64,000 nucleotides of DNA from Harmothoe impar (GCA_947462335.1 OX381705.1:39363770-39427769), one strand, 5' to 3'. Shown: positions 29,837-40,497, counted from the first letter of the stretch. Translations and numbers: made by a program. Notes: generated by a model not told the origin, from the sequence alone.

Positions 29837-32455
29837 ATGCTAAAGCCAATCCTACTACTAGTGATGATGGCCACTTCTCAAGCCATCACATATGTGCCCA
29901 CCGTTAGACAGAACGTTGGAGCCATATATGAGCCATTACCTGAACCATTGGTCAATGGGCACGATACCACAACCATGATATTGGCAATACTATACCATAT
30001 ACCTGCTCCACCAGAGACCGAAACCAAAATACTGGACCAGGTTATGGCACTGACATTTCCTACCCTGCATGACGACAGTTCTACCAGTCAGATATTACAG
30101 CAAGCAAGGGAACTAGATCTGTTAATAGACATAACAGACAAGGAAATTAACTCTACCTTAGCATCCATCCATTTGTTCCTATCAAATCCAATTGATAGTC
30201 AAGGAAGGTACAGAAGAGCACCGCTTGGGTTCCTAGCCCCACTCTTCAGAGGAGCAATAGGTCTTGCCACACTAGATGACGTCAAAGAGGTCATGGACCA
30301 GATAAAGAACATAGACGGCATTCTAGAAGCTTTTTCCAAGCAAGACAAAGAAGCATCTATATTAATTGAAAAGGTCACACAACGCCAAGACAAATTTGTC
30401 AAGGCATATGTTAAGGATAAAAGCATGCTAGACCAAACCATGAACACTCTAGGCCAAAATATGAATATATGGGCTCAAAATATGACCACCTCTCTGAACA
30501 CTTATGCAAATCATGAGCACACACAAAGAAGGAAGATCCAAATTTTAACTGATGCACTCACCATTATTGTAGCAAGAATGAACTATCTGCAAGCATTGCA
30601 GTGCACCACATCAGCACTCAGGATGCTATCAGCAGGCATTATGACTGCTGACATAGTACCACCAGCTGAACTAACGGAGCATCTGAATGATCTGGACATG
30701 ACACTCAGAATACACTCACCAGGATCAAAGGTCGCCATAACTGACCTTGACTACTATTATTCCCAAAGAATGATATCCTACACCTATTCGGAACGGCACA
30801 TATACATCCACCTGGATATCATTGTAGCATCCACCGTCTCCACTTTCAGAGTATTTCAACTGGTAACTACACCAGTACCAATCAACACCAAGGAGACGCC
30901 TACAAAGGGAGTAACCCAATTAATTACTGATGTCAAATTCTTGGCTATCTCTGAAGATGGTTCACTATTTATTGAACTAACAAATGCAGATATGCTAACC
31001 TGTCCAGGAACTAAGATCAAAATTTGTACCAAAACTAGCCCGAGAATCCATAGACATGTACCTACATGCACAGTAGCAATTTATTTGAACCAAGCTCAGC
31101 AAGTCAAGGAAATGTGCCAATTTACTATCTCACCCTTGAAGAGACCTATCTCACACGCTGTAGCCATCTCACAAGATGAATATCTTGTGACCACAAATTC
31201 TCCCACCTACACAGTTACGTGTCACGGGAAACCAGCTACTACTCACAAAGCACCATCACACTCAATCATAGGTGTACCATGCCTATGTTCAGTGAATATA
31301 GATCACTATTCACTACCAAATTCTAGGTTGCCATGCAACACTACAATTTCATTTCATTATGCTTTGGAGACCATAAACCTACCTTTTCTCGCGGCTCTAA
31401 ATGAAATCAAAGAAATTGGACCAGACTCCAAGGCAAATCTGCCACCTTTTCCAAAGGTCAACCTATCCAGGACACTGGATATGTTAAGGAAATCAAGTAA
31501 TATTGATGAATCAACATTACTAGACCTAAACCCATTCGCAAAAACCCTGCTAGATGATGCCTCCAGCCTGGCTAAGCCACTGGAAAATAGACTAATAGAG
31601 TCCTATCTATACAAATTTGCACGGCATCCAGCAGCATCTATCATACCAATGATACTTTCGGTTATAGCTACAATTTTGGCCACCTACACCCTATTCAAAA
31701 TGCACAGAGGATCCACACTACTAGCTTATATGCCAACTGCAAAAGCATATAGATTTGTCACAGAGAAGCCTATGGAGAAAGCCTTCGAAACCCTATACAA
31801 GAAGGACACCACCACGGCACCAATAGAACAGGGCCCCACCCCTATTCTGACTATCCATGAGACCCATACTCTTATCATAGCCATACTATTCACACTCACC
31901 ATTTACTCAGCCTACAGCCTGACCAAATACCTAAAAAGTATGGCAACCAAGCACTGTGGAAAGGGAAAAGTCACTAAGAGGACAAATCCCACAGTAGTAC
32001 TAAAAGTCTACAAAGGAGACACCAACTTCTCCTTCCCCTTGCGTCCAGTGCCACATGAGTTTGATACAATTATAAAAGCTTCAGCCCCAACATACAGAGA
32101 TATGATTATCAAAATGTACCCTCTCCCAAGACTAGTATTTGAATGGAATGGACCAGTAGTAATTAATACTAAGAAAGGAGAGACCGCATATTTACTGCCA
32201 GAAACTATCAATCTACCATGGCGTGCCAGGTTCAGCATAATACCAGCGCTCAGGGAACCTAATCTAGATTTTGCCATGTTACTACAAAACGACATTTCAC
32301 CCCAGCCCGTCACCATGGATACCTATGAGTCAAAGCTGGAAAACATCATAATTGACGACCAAAGAGAGAGCACCAATACATTCAAAAATGTACTCACCAT
32401 ACTCACCCAACCTCCTACAGCTGTAACTAGTGAGAAAGTACATGGGGAAGAATAA
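29837..32455 (+). CDS. env: Env: class I fusion (F-like) glycoprotein of element B
   Basis: 872 residues from ATG. There is a signal peptide (MLKPILLLVMMATSQA) and an ectodomain with N-glycosylation sites. A furin-type site RYRR lies at 124-127, followed by a Gly/Ala/Phe-rich stretch (APLGFLAPLFRGAIGLAT) typical of the fusion peptide of baculovirus F and errantivirus Env. A heptad-rich segment follows to about 230, then Cys-containing regions. A transmembrane helix is at about 601-620 (SIIPMILSVIATILATYTLF). A second hydrophobic helix at about 678-697 (TLIIAILFTLTIYSAYSL) and a further 170-residue tail are unusual. The frame is unbroken. It would act on the cell or particle surface. Confidence 0.88.
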   Translation: MLKPILLLVMMATSQAITYVPTVRQNVGAIYEPLPEPLVNGHDTTTMILAILYHIPAPPETETKILDQVMALTFPTLHDDSSTSQILQQARELDLLIDITDKEINSTLASIHLFLSNPIDSQGRYRRAPLGFLAPLFRGAIGLATLDDVKEVMDQIKNIDGILEAFSKQDKEASILIEKVTQRQDKFVKAYVKDKSMLDQTMNTLGQNMNIWAQNMTTSLNTYANHEHTQRRKIQILTDALTIIVARMNYLQALQCTTSALRMLSAGIMTADIVPPAELTEHLNDLDMTLRIHSPGSKVAITDLDYYYSQRMISYTYSERHIYIHLDIIVASTVSTFRVFQLVTTPVPINTKETPTKGVTQLITDVKFLAISEDGSLFIELTNADMLTCPGTKIKICTKTSPRIHRHVPTCTVAIYLNQAQQVKEMCQFTISPLKRPISHAVAISQDEYLVTTNSPTYTVTCHGKPATTHKAPSHSIIGVPCLCSVNIDHYSLPNSRLPCNTTISFHYALETINLPFLAALNEIKEIGPDSKANLPPFPKVNLSRTLDMLRKSSNIDESTLLDLNPFAKTLLDDASSLAKPLENRLIESYLYKFARHPAASIIPMILSVIATILATYTLFKMHRGSTLLAYMPTAKAYRFVTEKPMEKAFETLYKKDTTTAPIEQGPTPILTIHETHTLIIAILFTLTIYSAYSLTKYLKSMATKHCGKGKVTKRTNPTVVLKVYKGDTNFSFPLRPVPHEFDTIIKASAPTYRDMIIKMYPLPRLVFEWNGPVVINTKKGETAYLLPETINLPWRARFSIIPALREPNLDFAMLLQNDISPQPVTMDTYESKLENIIIDDQRESTNTFKNVLTILTQPPTAVTSEKVHGEE

Positions 32456-32523
32456 GAACAATTATACAGGATTGAGATTGACCAAAACTTTTGTGAAAAG
32501 TTGGTTGGCCCTGAAAAGGACCG

Positions 32524-32529
32524 TTTATT
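32524..32529 (-). terminator. Poly(A) signal AATAAA for the antisense gene
   Basis: On the minus strand AATAAA lies 22 bases after the stop codon at 32552-32554. It falls between that gene and the convergent env stop (32455). Confidence 0.6.
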
Positions 32530-32551
32530 TGACATTTATAGATGCCACCCA

Positions 32552-33160
32552 CTAGTTGTTATAGTCACCCCACCCCAAGGCCTCCCAGGACTCGGCCAAC
32601 TCGGCAGCGGCAGGAGATCCAATCCACGTATCTTCACTGAACAGCCACTCGTTCTCCTCCCTCCACTGGACAAAACGTGCCTCCAGAGTAGACAGGGCAT
32701 GCTCAGCGCTGTCTGCAGCATCACCTGTCACTGTGTAAGCACATAGGCCGACAGCCAATAGGAAGTCCCAGATGACCCCATCATTTCTGGTGAAAAGCAG
32801 CCACGGGTCATATCCATCCAAATCACGTAGGGCCTGAGCCAACAGCTCCAGAGATGCCGCCCTGCGCAGGGAAATCCCGCCAGCACCAAGGAAGTACCAG
32901 CCGTGATGACGGCACACCAAAACATCACCAAAACTGGCAATGTCGCGCCGGACTTTATGCAACCACCGCGTCCTTACTGAGTCATACCGACTCAAAATAC
33001 TCCTAAAAGGAGTACCAGGAGTCAGCCCCTCCAAGGTGTCTTGATCACCTAACCACAGGTCTAAGGCCTGCATGTCACCCTGCAGCCAGGCCTCAGGGAG
33101 ATATGCAAGTACCTCAGGTACAGCCTCCAACTCGTCCTCCAAAATTGCCATATGCGCCAT
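32552..33160 (-). CDS. Unknown acidic, Trp-rich protein encoded antisense within element B
   Basis: 202 codons on the strand opposite to gag, pol and env, between env and the 3' LTR. The ATG has A at -3 and G at +4; a second ATG is at codon 4. The protein is acidic and Trp/Leu-rich, with no signal peptide or membrane helix. Parts are EVLAYLPEAWLQGDMQALDL (likely helical), a basic middle RTRWLHKVRRDIASFGDVLV, a hydrophobic FLLAVGLCAYTVTGDA and the end RFVQWREENEWLFSEDTW. I recognise no family. The segment is clearly richer in GC than the rest of element B, which suggests capture from elsewhere. A TATA box upstream and an AATAAA downstream make a complete small gene. Could be a host-derived accessory factor or regulator. 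Confidence 0.65.
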   Translation of the reverse strand: MAHMAILEDELEAVPEVLAYLPEAWLQGDMQALDLWLGDQDTLEGLTPGTPFRSILSRYDSVRTRWLHKVRRDIASFGDVLVCRHHGWYFLGAGGISLRRAASLELLAQALRDLDGYDPWLLFTRNDGVIWDFLLAVGLCAYTVTGDAADSAEHALSTLEARFVQWREENEWLFSEDTWIGSPAAAELAESWEALGWGDYNN

Positions 33161-33216
33161 ACTGTGTTATCTCAAGGGTACTCAAGGAATAAGTGACCCT
33201 ACTGTGGTCCACACAG

Positions 33217-33224
33217 CCTTTATA
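33217..33224 (-). promoter_or_regulatory. TATA box for the antisense gene
   Basis: Minus strand TATAAAGG lies 57 bases upstream of the ATG, leaving room for a start site about 30 bases downstream (around 33187-33195, TCACTTATT) and a short leader. A C-run (33226-33241 on the plus strand) lies just upstream of it. Confidence 0.6.
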
Positions 33225-33241
33225 ACCCCCCCCCCACCCCC

Positions 33242-34777
33242 AAATGACACTGTTCACCCTCTGAAGTGATCCCCTCACTTCAGGTGACAAGTCCATGAGA
33301 AGGCACATGATCTGCTCACCAAAGGTGTCAGCCACCGGTGTCACCGCGGCACACGACGCATCTTGCGCCGCATGACACAATAGACTCAAGATGCCACTCA
33401 AAAATCTGCTCAAGGTGTAAAATTTTCAAACTCTCACAATCCCAAGGTCAAAGCAAGGTCTCAGTGTTTGTCAGTAGTATCAGGGAATCAATTTTAAGGT
33501 ATCCCAAAACGAAACAGCCAATTTTGAAAAATTGAAGTTTTACAAAAACAATTGCGTACTCTTAACCATGTCAAACTTGCTCAAACATGCATATATATGT
33601 GTGAAATTGTATTATTACAATCTAAATTGCTAATCAAACATGTTTGTATATAACACTGTATTTGCACTGTATTTTACACTGTATACCTTGTATTATGTAA
33701 GACTATTTACAGAAAAACATGAAGCAAAAAGGGAGATAGTCCGCTGACTAGCCCTAGGATACTACACAAAAGACTTAAATCTCACAGCAGCGGCCCACTG
33801 CAAAGACATTTCTGATCAAAGTGTAGATCCACAAGTTGCAAATTGCCAACACCAAGAATCTTGTAAGATTCAACTATCAATGCAGAAACAAGATACCAAG
33901 TCATTTTTATGACATTATGAACACTTACCCTCCACCGGATAAGGGCAAAATATCTGCATAAAAAGGACTGTATTTGTACATACAAACTTACAAATTTAAG
34001 TAATGCAAAATGTCAGAGGACACAATTATGAACACTTATCCGCCACCGGACAAGCACATAACTATGCATAAAATGTACATTACTGATTGCTATATCGAGC
34101 AAATCCAAAGATAAGCGCTATCTAGAATTAAGAAAACAAACTTCAAGCCGGTTGGCCTACTTTCCTATAAAAGTGGCCTTGGTTTTTTTGGTATCAAACA
34201 AAAAAGTTTGTAAAAGATTATCATAAGATTTTGCATAATTTGCATTATACCCCGTATATTTGTATTCACATGTGAACATTGATATATCAAAATCCACTCA
34301 GTTCCACAAAGCACCTATCACCAAAGACAGCCTATTACTTGTTAACACATTTTCATCATGTTTTAGAATTAAGACAAAGATGTACCATACTGTGTATATA
34401 ATTCAAACAATGATTTGAAAAGTGTCAGATAAAGACACAATGTATTGCTACACTGTATTAAGTGATTAAGAAAGTACCAAATTGGTACAAAGAAGGTTTA
34501 CATACCTTATAGTTAAGATTACACTGTATATAATGTAGATGACTAGCCAAGCACAAAACCAAAATTCTCCCCAGACCTTTGGTATTTACATACTCTCACA
34601 TCATCTATATTACAAAAAAGTCTACTTCACTACAAAAAAAAAAGACTTAAAATCAAAAAATCAAAAAAAAAAAAAAAAAGTAAATTCTATTTGCCGCCAA
34701 AAAATTGTGGACAAAATTCCAAAATTCACCCCAAATTTTTAGATGGAATGACAACTGACGGAGAGTTGTCCTTTTTC
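33242..34777. other. Non-coding 3' region of element B
   Basis: AT-rich, no supported ORF. An imperfect direct repeat of about 55 bp (TATGAACACTTA-CC-CCACCGGA...CTATGCATAAAA type) occurs at 33914-33965 and 34026-34074. Long A-runs lie at 34635-34680. Unusually long for a gypsy 3' region. Confidence 0.5.
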
Positions 34778-34793
34778 CCGAGGGGGAGGCACC
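34778..34793 (+). promoter_or_regulatory. Polypurine tract of element B
   Basis: CGAGGGGGAGGCACC directly precedes the 3' LTR, as required for plus-strand DNA priming. Confidence 0.7.
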
Positions 34794-35468
34794 TGTCAGA
34801 TATGACCGGCGTGCCCGGCGCTGCGGGCGCCCGCGTTCCAAGCCGACGGCGGCAGACGCTACTGCTGTCGTCGGCCCACGCAGGCGCGCGCCGGTCCGCC
34901 GCCCACACCGGCGCCGAGCGCATCCTGTCGGTTAGATAGGGGTGTATTGTTCTCTGCCAGAGAGAACGACAATTGTATTGTACTATGCCTGAGAGAACGC
35001 CAATTGTATTGCCCTCTTCCACATGCCCATAGGGGAGTAGTGTTAACTGACACTAACATGTGGATGCCAACTAAGATGCCATGCTGGTGGCCTGCCCACC
35101 ATAAAAGGGGTCAGGTCCCAGCACTGGGCATCTCCATCCTCACTCTACACATGGACTCCACTGAGCAAGGACCTCTCCACTGACTGAGAACAAGGCTATA
35201 GGCTATGCCCTACTAGGCCCAACTATCAGACATGGTGTGGGACCCCCTTGGCTCTAGTCCATTACTTAACCTCAGGGTTCTTAGGTATATTTACCAAGAC
35301 CTATACTATTGTGTGGATAGGTGTAACTGAGTGGAACCTACTTGTACTTACTGTACTGTTGCTGTCAACTTGTAATAAATACCAACTATACTACAAGACC
35401 TCAAGACTTAGTCAACTTATAGCTCATATTAAAGGAGTCTCCCAACTAAGGGGATTCCTCGCATGACA
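34794..35468 (+). repeat. 3' LTR of element B
   Basis: 675 bp. It is the same as the 5' LTR except for about seven substitutions and an extra CCTGTCGGT near 34925. TATA-like CATAAAAGGGG is at 35100-35110 and AATAAA at 35374-35379, which here would end the genomic transcript. Confidence 0.92.
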
Positions 35469-36548
35469 GTTCCATCCGAACCGGGTCTCCTGGAAGGAGA
35501 TCAGGTAGTTCACTTGGATGTTTTCTGTCATATCTCTGTCTCACATCCTGCAAACTCTGTTTCATCTCTCTTCTCAGCTCTTCAAGGTCATCTGCTCTCG
35601 GCTTCAGTAGCTCTTGTTTTATTGGGATTTTATTTCTGAGTCTTCTACTCATGCATATTTGTGACAGGGACATTCCACAAGCGAGTGGAGTTGTGTTATA
35701 ATTCAGAAGAGCTAGATATTTATCCTGGCTTTTCTTCCACATTCGCTTAACTGTCCGGACTGCTCGTTCTGCTTCACCATTTGATTGTGGATCATGGGGC
35801 GATGATGTTAGTGCACCATGTCCCAGTCATCAGTAAACTGTTCAAATTGTTTCGACAAATATTGTGGTCCATTGTCACTCCTTAGCTTCGATGATATCCC
35901 ATGTGATGATAATTGGCGTTTCAGAGTCGTTATCGTAGCCTTTGACGATGCATTTTTCAGCTTGTCAACCTCAATGAACTTTGAGAAGTAATCAACAGTT
36001 TTCCCGTTGAACTCAAATAGGTCAGTTCCAATTTCCCAAGGTAAATTCGGTGTTGTTGTCAGCTTTAGCCTCTCTTTCGGTTGCTTGTTCTGATGCTCAT
36101 TACATGGCACACAATCTGACACAAGATCTTCAATTTGTGACGTCATCCCTGGCCAATAGAGTGTCTCTCTTGCTCTCTCTTTGCATTTCACGATTCCCTG
36201 ATGACTCTCATGAACTTGCTCCATCATGCCTCTTCTCATACTGGGTGGTACTACTATCCTCATACCTTTATAGATTATACCATCATATACCGTGGACTCA
36301 TCCCTGACTTTCCAGTACTCCCTGGCACTGGCTGCTGTTGCTTGTTTGTCATGGTTGTTTGGCCATCCTTTCAGTATCATATGATACAGTTCATTCAACT
36401 TTTCTGCTGTTTTTAGCTGAAATTCTTTATATCTTTTGGGCGAGACTGCTACAAAATCAATGATGTTGATTGTTATCATCTCAATGTCTTCCTGCATTGT
36501 TGGCAAACTTGCTCTGCTCAGTTGCTCTGCTCTTGCATGCATGTACAA
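35469..36548 (-). pseudogene. Integrase of element A, frameshifted and split by element B
   Basis: The minus strand from 36548 reads a linker, then the zinc-finger region (MEQVHESHQGIVKCKERARETLYWPGM, CVPCNEHQ). The core follows with GTDLFEFNGK (first Asp), FIEVDKL and LRSDNGPQYLSKQF (second Asp). After WDMVH (35808) a stop and frame change precede the segment with the final Glu, then KSQDKYLALLNYNTTPLA and KHPSELPDLLPGDPVRMEL. It stops at the element B target site; the rest is at 17944-18462. Confidence 0.82.
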
Positions 36549-37458
36549 TGGCTAGCGTCTCCTTCTCTATTTGTGCATATCTTAGTTCCATGTCTGTTAG
36601 ACCTCTTGAGGTGTATGCCACTGGTCTTTCCTCCTGAAGAAGTACTGCCCCCAGCGCATAACTTGACGCATCGCATTGTATTTTCACAGGCTTCTTGACA
36701 TCATAAAAAGCTAGCAGTGGTGTTTTGCAACTCATGCTTTTCAGTTCTTCAAAAGCCTTATCTTATACGCTGTCCCATACAAACTCAATGTCATTTCTTG
36801 TCAGCAACCTGAGTGGCTCACTCAACTCACTCAGTTTCAGGATGAATTTGGCTATATATTGTACAAAACCTAAGAATCTTTTGACTTCCTCCCGTGATTT
36901 TGGTGTCGGCATCTCTTTCACTGCTTGCACTTTGTCTGGATCTCCAGCTGTTACGATGTGCCCTACATATTTCACTTGGGATTTTCTGATCTGACACTTC
37001 TGGTAGTTTAACTTCAAGTTCCACTCTGTGGCTCTTTCTATTACTTTCTTCAAAATCTTGTCATGTTCTGTCTTGGTTGCGGCAGCAATTAGAATATCAT
37101 CCATAACAGCTCTAGCTCCTTCTATCCCTTCCAGCATCATATCCATCAATCGCTGATATATTTCAGGTGCTGACTTGATTCCCAACAGAAGTCTCAACCA
37201 CCGAAATCTACCAATTGGGGTGTTGAACGTTGTCAGCATACTAGACTCATTGTCCAACTTGATTTGTAGGTAGCCTGATTTTGCGTCTAATACAGAGAAC
37301 ATCTTTGCCTCTGGTATGGACGCCAATATCTCTTTTAGATGTACTGTAACCATTCCTTTGACCGGTATTTTGTGCTTCGTGTATGATTGAGACCTCTGCT
37401 TCGTAGCTATCAGCTTTGGTTTGGGTTCTAAGGAGTTGTATAGGTGTACTGGCATCAA
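36490..37458 (-). pseudogene. RT and RNase H of element A, with internal deletions
   Basis: On the minus strand RT has MFSVLDAKSGYLQIKL, GRFRWLRLLLGIKSAPEIYQ, AVMDDILIAA (the catalytic box reads V-M-D-D instead of Y-x-D-D) and VKYVGHIVT. The N-terminal fingers are missing: KGMVT joins directly to VHLKEIL. RNase H (KPVKIQCDASSYALGAVLLQ, YAQIEKETLAIVHAC) is in another frame and lacks its second half, running straight into integrase linker sequence at about 36540. Not functional. Confidence 0.82.
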
Positions 37459-37982
37459 AGATCATTTCGCCCTGTGTCAAGCTGGATCTTGATTTTCTTT
37501 CCGCCAATTTTCACTGACTCCCACCATTTGTCTTCAGATGTTACTGTATTAATCTGGACTTTATTTTCTTGAATTGTCTTGATCATGTAAGCACCCTCAC
37601 CTTCACTGCTATCATCAGTTGAACCATACTCACTTGACGAGGTATCGACTTGATGTACGTCTTTAAAACAACACATCTGTGCAAAATCCCCTTTTCTCTT
37701 ACACTTTACGCAAGTTCTACTTTGTGCTGGGCAATATCTATCCTTGTCGTAGCCGCACATTTGACACTGATTCTCCTCTCCTTTCTTGTCTTTTCGCTCT
37801 CTGTAGCTGGACTTCTTGGACACTCTGTTTGATCCCTTCTCAGTTTTCCAGTCTCGTCCTGAATTCTTGTCTGATTTCCAGCCTCGTCCAGAATTCTTGT
37901 CTGATTTCCTCCCGTATTTCTGATATCCCGCAGCATGAATCTTTGAGTCTTCTTCTTCTCCTCCTATCACTGACAGGGATTC
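37455..37982 (-). pseudogene. Nucleocapsid and protease start of element A
   Basis: The frame is that of the upstream gag but separated by an in-frame TGA (37983-37985). It holds a repeated basic stretch (KSDKNSGRGW, KSDKNSGRDW) and a double Cys finger CQMCGYDKDRYCPA...CVKCKRKGDFAQMC in which the usual His positions are changed. The protease start IQLDTG follows, after which the frame breaks. The CPA...CxxC layout is like that of Mag/K02A2.6-type gypsy elements. Confidence 0.75.
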
Positions 37983-38849
37983 TCAGGAGGCCTCATCATC
38001 TTGGCCGACTTTAATTGCCACTGCTAAATCGAGGTCATCTCCTTTTTCCAAACACTTCACTTGAACATCATGGTGTCTTGACCTTAGGCAGATTCCATCT
38101 CTTACCATACGGTCTTCCATGTTTCTGTAGTCACAACCACGAACTAGAATCTTCAATTCGGTGACAAAATCATCAAACCGCTCGGTTTGGGTCTGTTTCC
38201 TATTGTTAAATTTCACGGTGGCGCGTATCATTTCTCGTCGCGGTTTTATGTACGCTTCATACTTTTTGTACACTCCTACTAGCGTTTCATTTTTGGCCAG
38301 TTGGTTGTTCGCTGCTGGGGCAAAAGTGAACGTTGTAAACAATTCCCTTCCTTTATCGCCAATATATGTCATCAAATAGTTTATTTTCTCTACTTGTGTC
38401 TTTGTTGATAGTGGGCCTCCAAAAGTAAAATTACAGTGGCCCGTAATTTGTGGTCCGGGCCCGCAGTTTTCTTCAGAATAACCTTCCCATGGGCCCGGGT
38501 GGCCCACAGGAAATTTTTCAAAATGTTTGGAAGAATATACTTGATGAGTATAGTCATGTTATATATCATTGGAAAGAGAAAAATGCGAGCAATTGAGGTA
38601 CTTTGGTCTCAGTTTAACATAGACAAATCAGGAATATATATGGTTTTCTCTTTGAAAAAAAGTAAAATGTGGTCTCTGGCCCACAGCTGAAAATCCGGGC
38701 CCATAGATTTTTGGAGCTACGGGCCCGGGTGGCCCATAGCTGATAAAGTTAGTGTCTACCCCTGAATGGGCCTTAAACCTTGCAAATTCTCTATCTAAAT
38801 CTGCTGCTTTCCAATTCAATCTAGGCACATTTTGTCCTCCTTCAGCCAT
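37983..38849 (-). pseudogene. Gag of element A, interrupted by a small insertion
   Basis: It starts at 38849 (MAEGGQNVPRLNWKAADLDREFARF). After about 25 residues it is interrupted by non-gag sequence (38434-38767), then resumes with CNFTFGGPLSTKTQVEKINYL to the capsid-like segment ELFTTFTF, VGVYKKYEAYIKPRREMI, ERFDDFVTELKILVRGCDY and DGICLRSRHHDV. It ends at an in-frame TGA (37983). Confidence 0.78.
38434..38767. mobile_element. Small insertion in the gag of element A
   Basis: About 330 bp whose ends share words of the type CCGGGCCC...GGGCCCGGGTGGCCCA in inverted and direct forms. It breaks the gag frame. Boundaries and target duplication are unclear; probably a MITE. Confidence 0.5.
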
Positions 38850-38943
38850 TTTTTATTTTATTTTTTTTTACAATGTCACTGTATTACTTAAATGTCACTG
38901 AAGTATTTTATAAGCCTTTTCCTATCTCTGAGTCAGTTTCCTG
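38780..38943 (-). repeat. Leader plus gag-start segment of element A, inner copy
   Basis: About 160 bp covering the gag start (AATCTGCTGCTTTCCAATTCA) and its leader up to TCAGTTTCCTGTCAT. It is repeated in the same orientation at 44337-44490 with a few differences. The two copies bracket 5.4 kb of foreign sequence. Confidence 0.8.
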
Positions 38944-40497
38944 TCATGCTGGCCGTAGTTCTGGGTTTGCTGGCCATAGTATGGATGCTGCTGACCCTGG
39001 AAACTACCCTGGCTCTGAGGCTGCCCCCCTTGGTTGTAGGGGTTGTGTGCGCATCCCCGAGCCCCATGCGGGCCACCGCAGACCGCACATGAGTGTTGCT
39101 TCCTGCATAACGCCCAATCGCACGCCGTAAAGTTGAACCACTTGCACAGGTGGTCAGGGCAGTCGATCCTGAATTTTCCCTGACTTGACGGCCTAGCTGG
39201 TGGCTTGCCCGGGCCTTGTTTAGAAAAGACATTTGCTTTGCCATCTCCTGTTGCATCTTCACGTAGGCCAGAGTTTTGTCCATACCCATGTTGTTTGCCA
39301 TCGCGCCATGGTCAGCCGCGGCAAACTTGGGGATCTGCTTTTTCAGCACCTTGTCGGTCACCTCTCTATCATACTGGCATATGGCCTTCATGCAATAGGT
39401 GGGTTTTATCTCCTTCAGGGCAATGAATTTCATGTGATCTAGGTATGACAAGGGGCTCAAGGGGATGATCGGCTATGATCAGGGCCTGCGTGACATTAAT
39501 CATCCCGTAAATTAATTCCCTATATGACGTTTCGCTGTAGTCTTTGTCAGCTGGGAGGTGGTAGTCTGGCCTAATCCACAGCTTGGACCTTTTCCTCATG
39601 CTAGCCTCGTTAGCTGCATGTAGAGAGGCCAGGATATCACCCTCCACAGCTGACTTACCTGACGCGACGTTTCTGAAGAGGACATCAACATCACCCGACT
39701 GTAGGCCCATGTTGCCGAAGCCCAATCCCGCCGTAGCTAGCCCAGTGTGCAGGGTGTGGCTCGCCCCCAGATTTATGCCTAGCCCACCTGCCGATGGCAG
39801 ACTAGAGAAACCTGGCGGGGTTGTCTCGGAGAGGGGTTGGCCTGAGGTGTAGGATTGTTGCTGTTGATGCAGGTTGGCCCCGCTGTTGCTGTAGATCTTG
39901 CTGTAGTGTTTGCTGATTTTGTTGAGTAGACTGGGCAGAAGGGGTCACATCCCCTGCCAACCCAGCCCACTGTTGCTGCTGTCTCCACAGCAGAAACTCT
40001 GCATAGGAGGGCTCTGCATCCTCCTGCTGTTGCTGCTGCTGCTGTTGATGCTGCCCCAACACCTGCTGTTGATACTGCTCCTGTTGCTGTTGGGTGTGTC
40101 CATGCTTCCCTTCATTGGTAGGATCAGACAGCTGAGAGGATGTTGTGGCCCCAGCAGGCCTAAACACACCCCCTGATTGCATATAACTGCCAGACTGACC
40201 TGTACCAGGATGAAGCGTGAGGCTCCCCGGGTGTCCGTGATGAACCGTGGAGCCTCCCGGCACCCCGGGATGAAGCGCCCCACCCGTGCTCAAAGACGAA
40301 CTCGCCGCCGAGGTATGTGGATGCTGTCCCTTCTCGCCGACGGTCGCACAAAAGTCTTCCAACCAACTTTCCTGCGACATTTGCGACGGCTTTGAGGGCT
40401 GGGGGGGGGGGGGGGTAATCGACCATGGCTCAGTCTCACCAGTGTGATGCAACTCATGTAAGAGGGGGTGGTCAGAGTAAATATGGAATATGGTCAA
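38944..40497 (-). pseudogene. Gag-like fragment of a second tyrosine-recombinase element, central and C-terminal part
   Basis: On the minus strand, in several frames, it reads a Gln-rich low-complexity region (about 39850-40140), then SGKSAVEGDILASLHAANEA, KLWIRPDYHLPADKDY, SYLDHMKFIALKEIK, CQYDREVTDKVLKKQIPKF and DHGAMANNMG. A Cys/His cluster comes last (CPDHLCKWFNFTACDWALC, HSCAVCGGPHGARGC), with a Gly/Gln/Tyr tail. Layout (Gln-rich, helical domain, C-terminal finger, Gly/Gln tail) is that of DIRS/Ngaro Gag. It is cut exactly where element A sequence resumes (38943). Confidence 0.6.

Larger units (their letters stand above)
18463..35468 (+). mobile_element. Very large env-bearing Ty3/gypsy (errantivirus-like) element ('element B')
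   Basis: Direct LTRs at 18463-19128 and 34794-35468 differ by roughly seven substitutions and one 9-bp indel. The insertion is flanked by GTTC on both sides (18459-18462, 35469-35472). Total span is 17.0 kb, or about 14 kb after removing a nested LINE. It carries gag, pol, an F-type env and an antisense ORF. It sits in the integrase region of element A on the opposite strand. LTR similarity, target duplication and long intact ORFs all point to a recent insertion. Confidence 0.93.
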
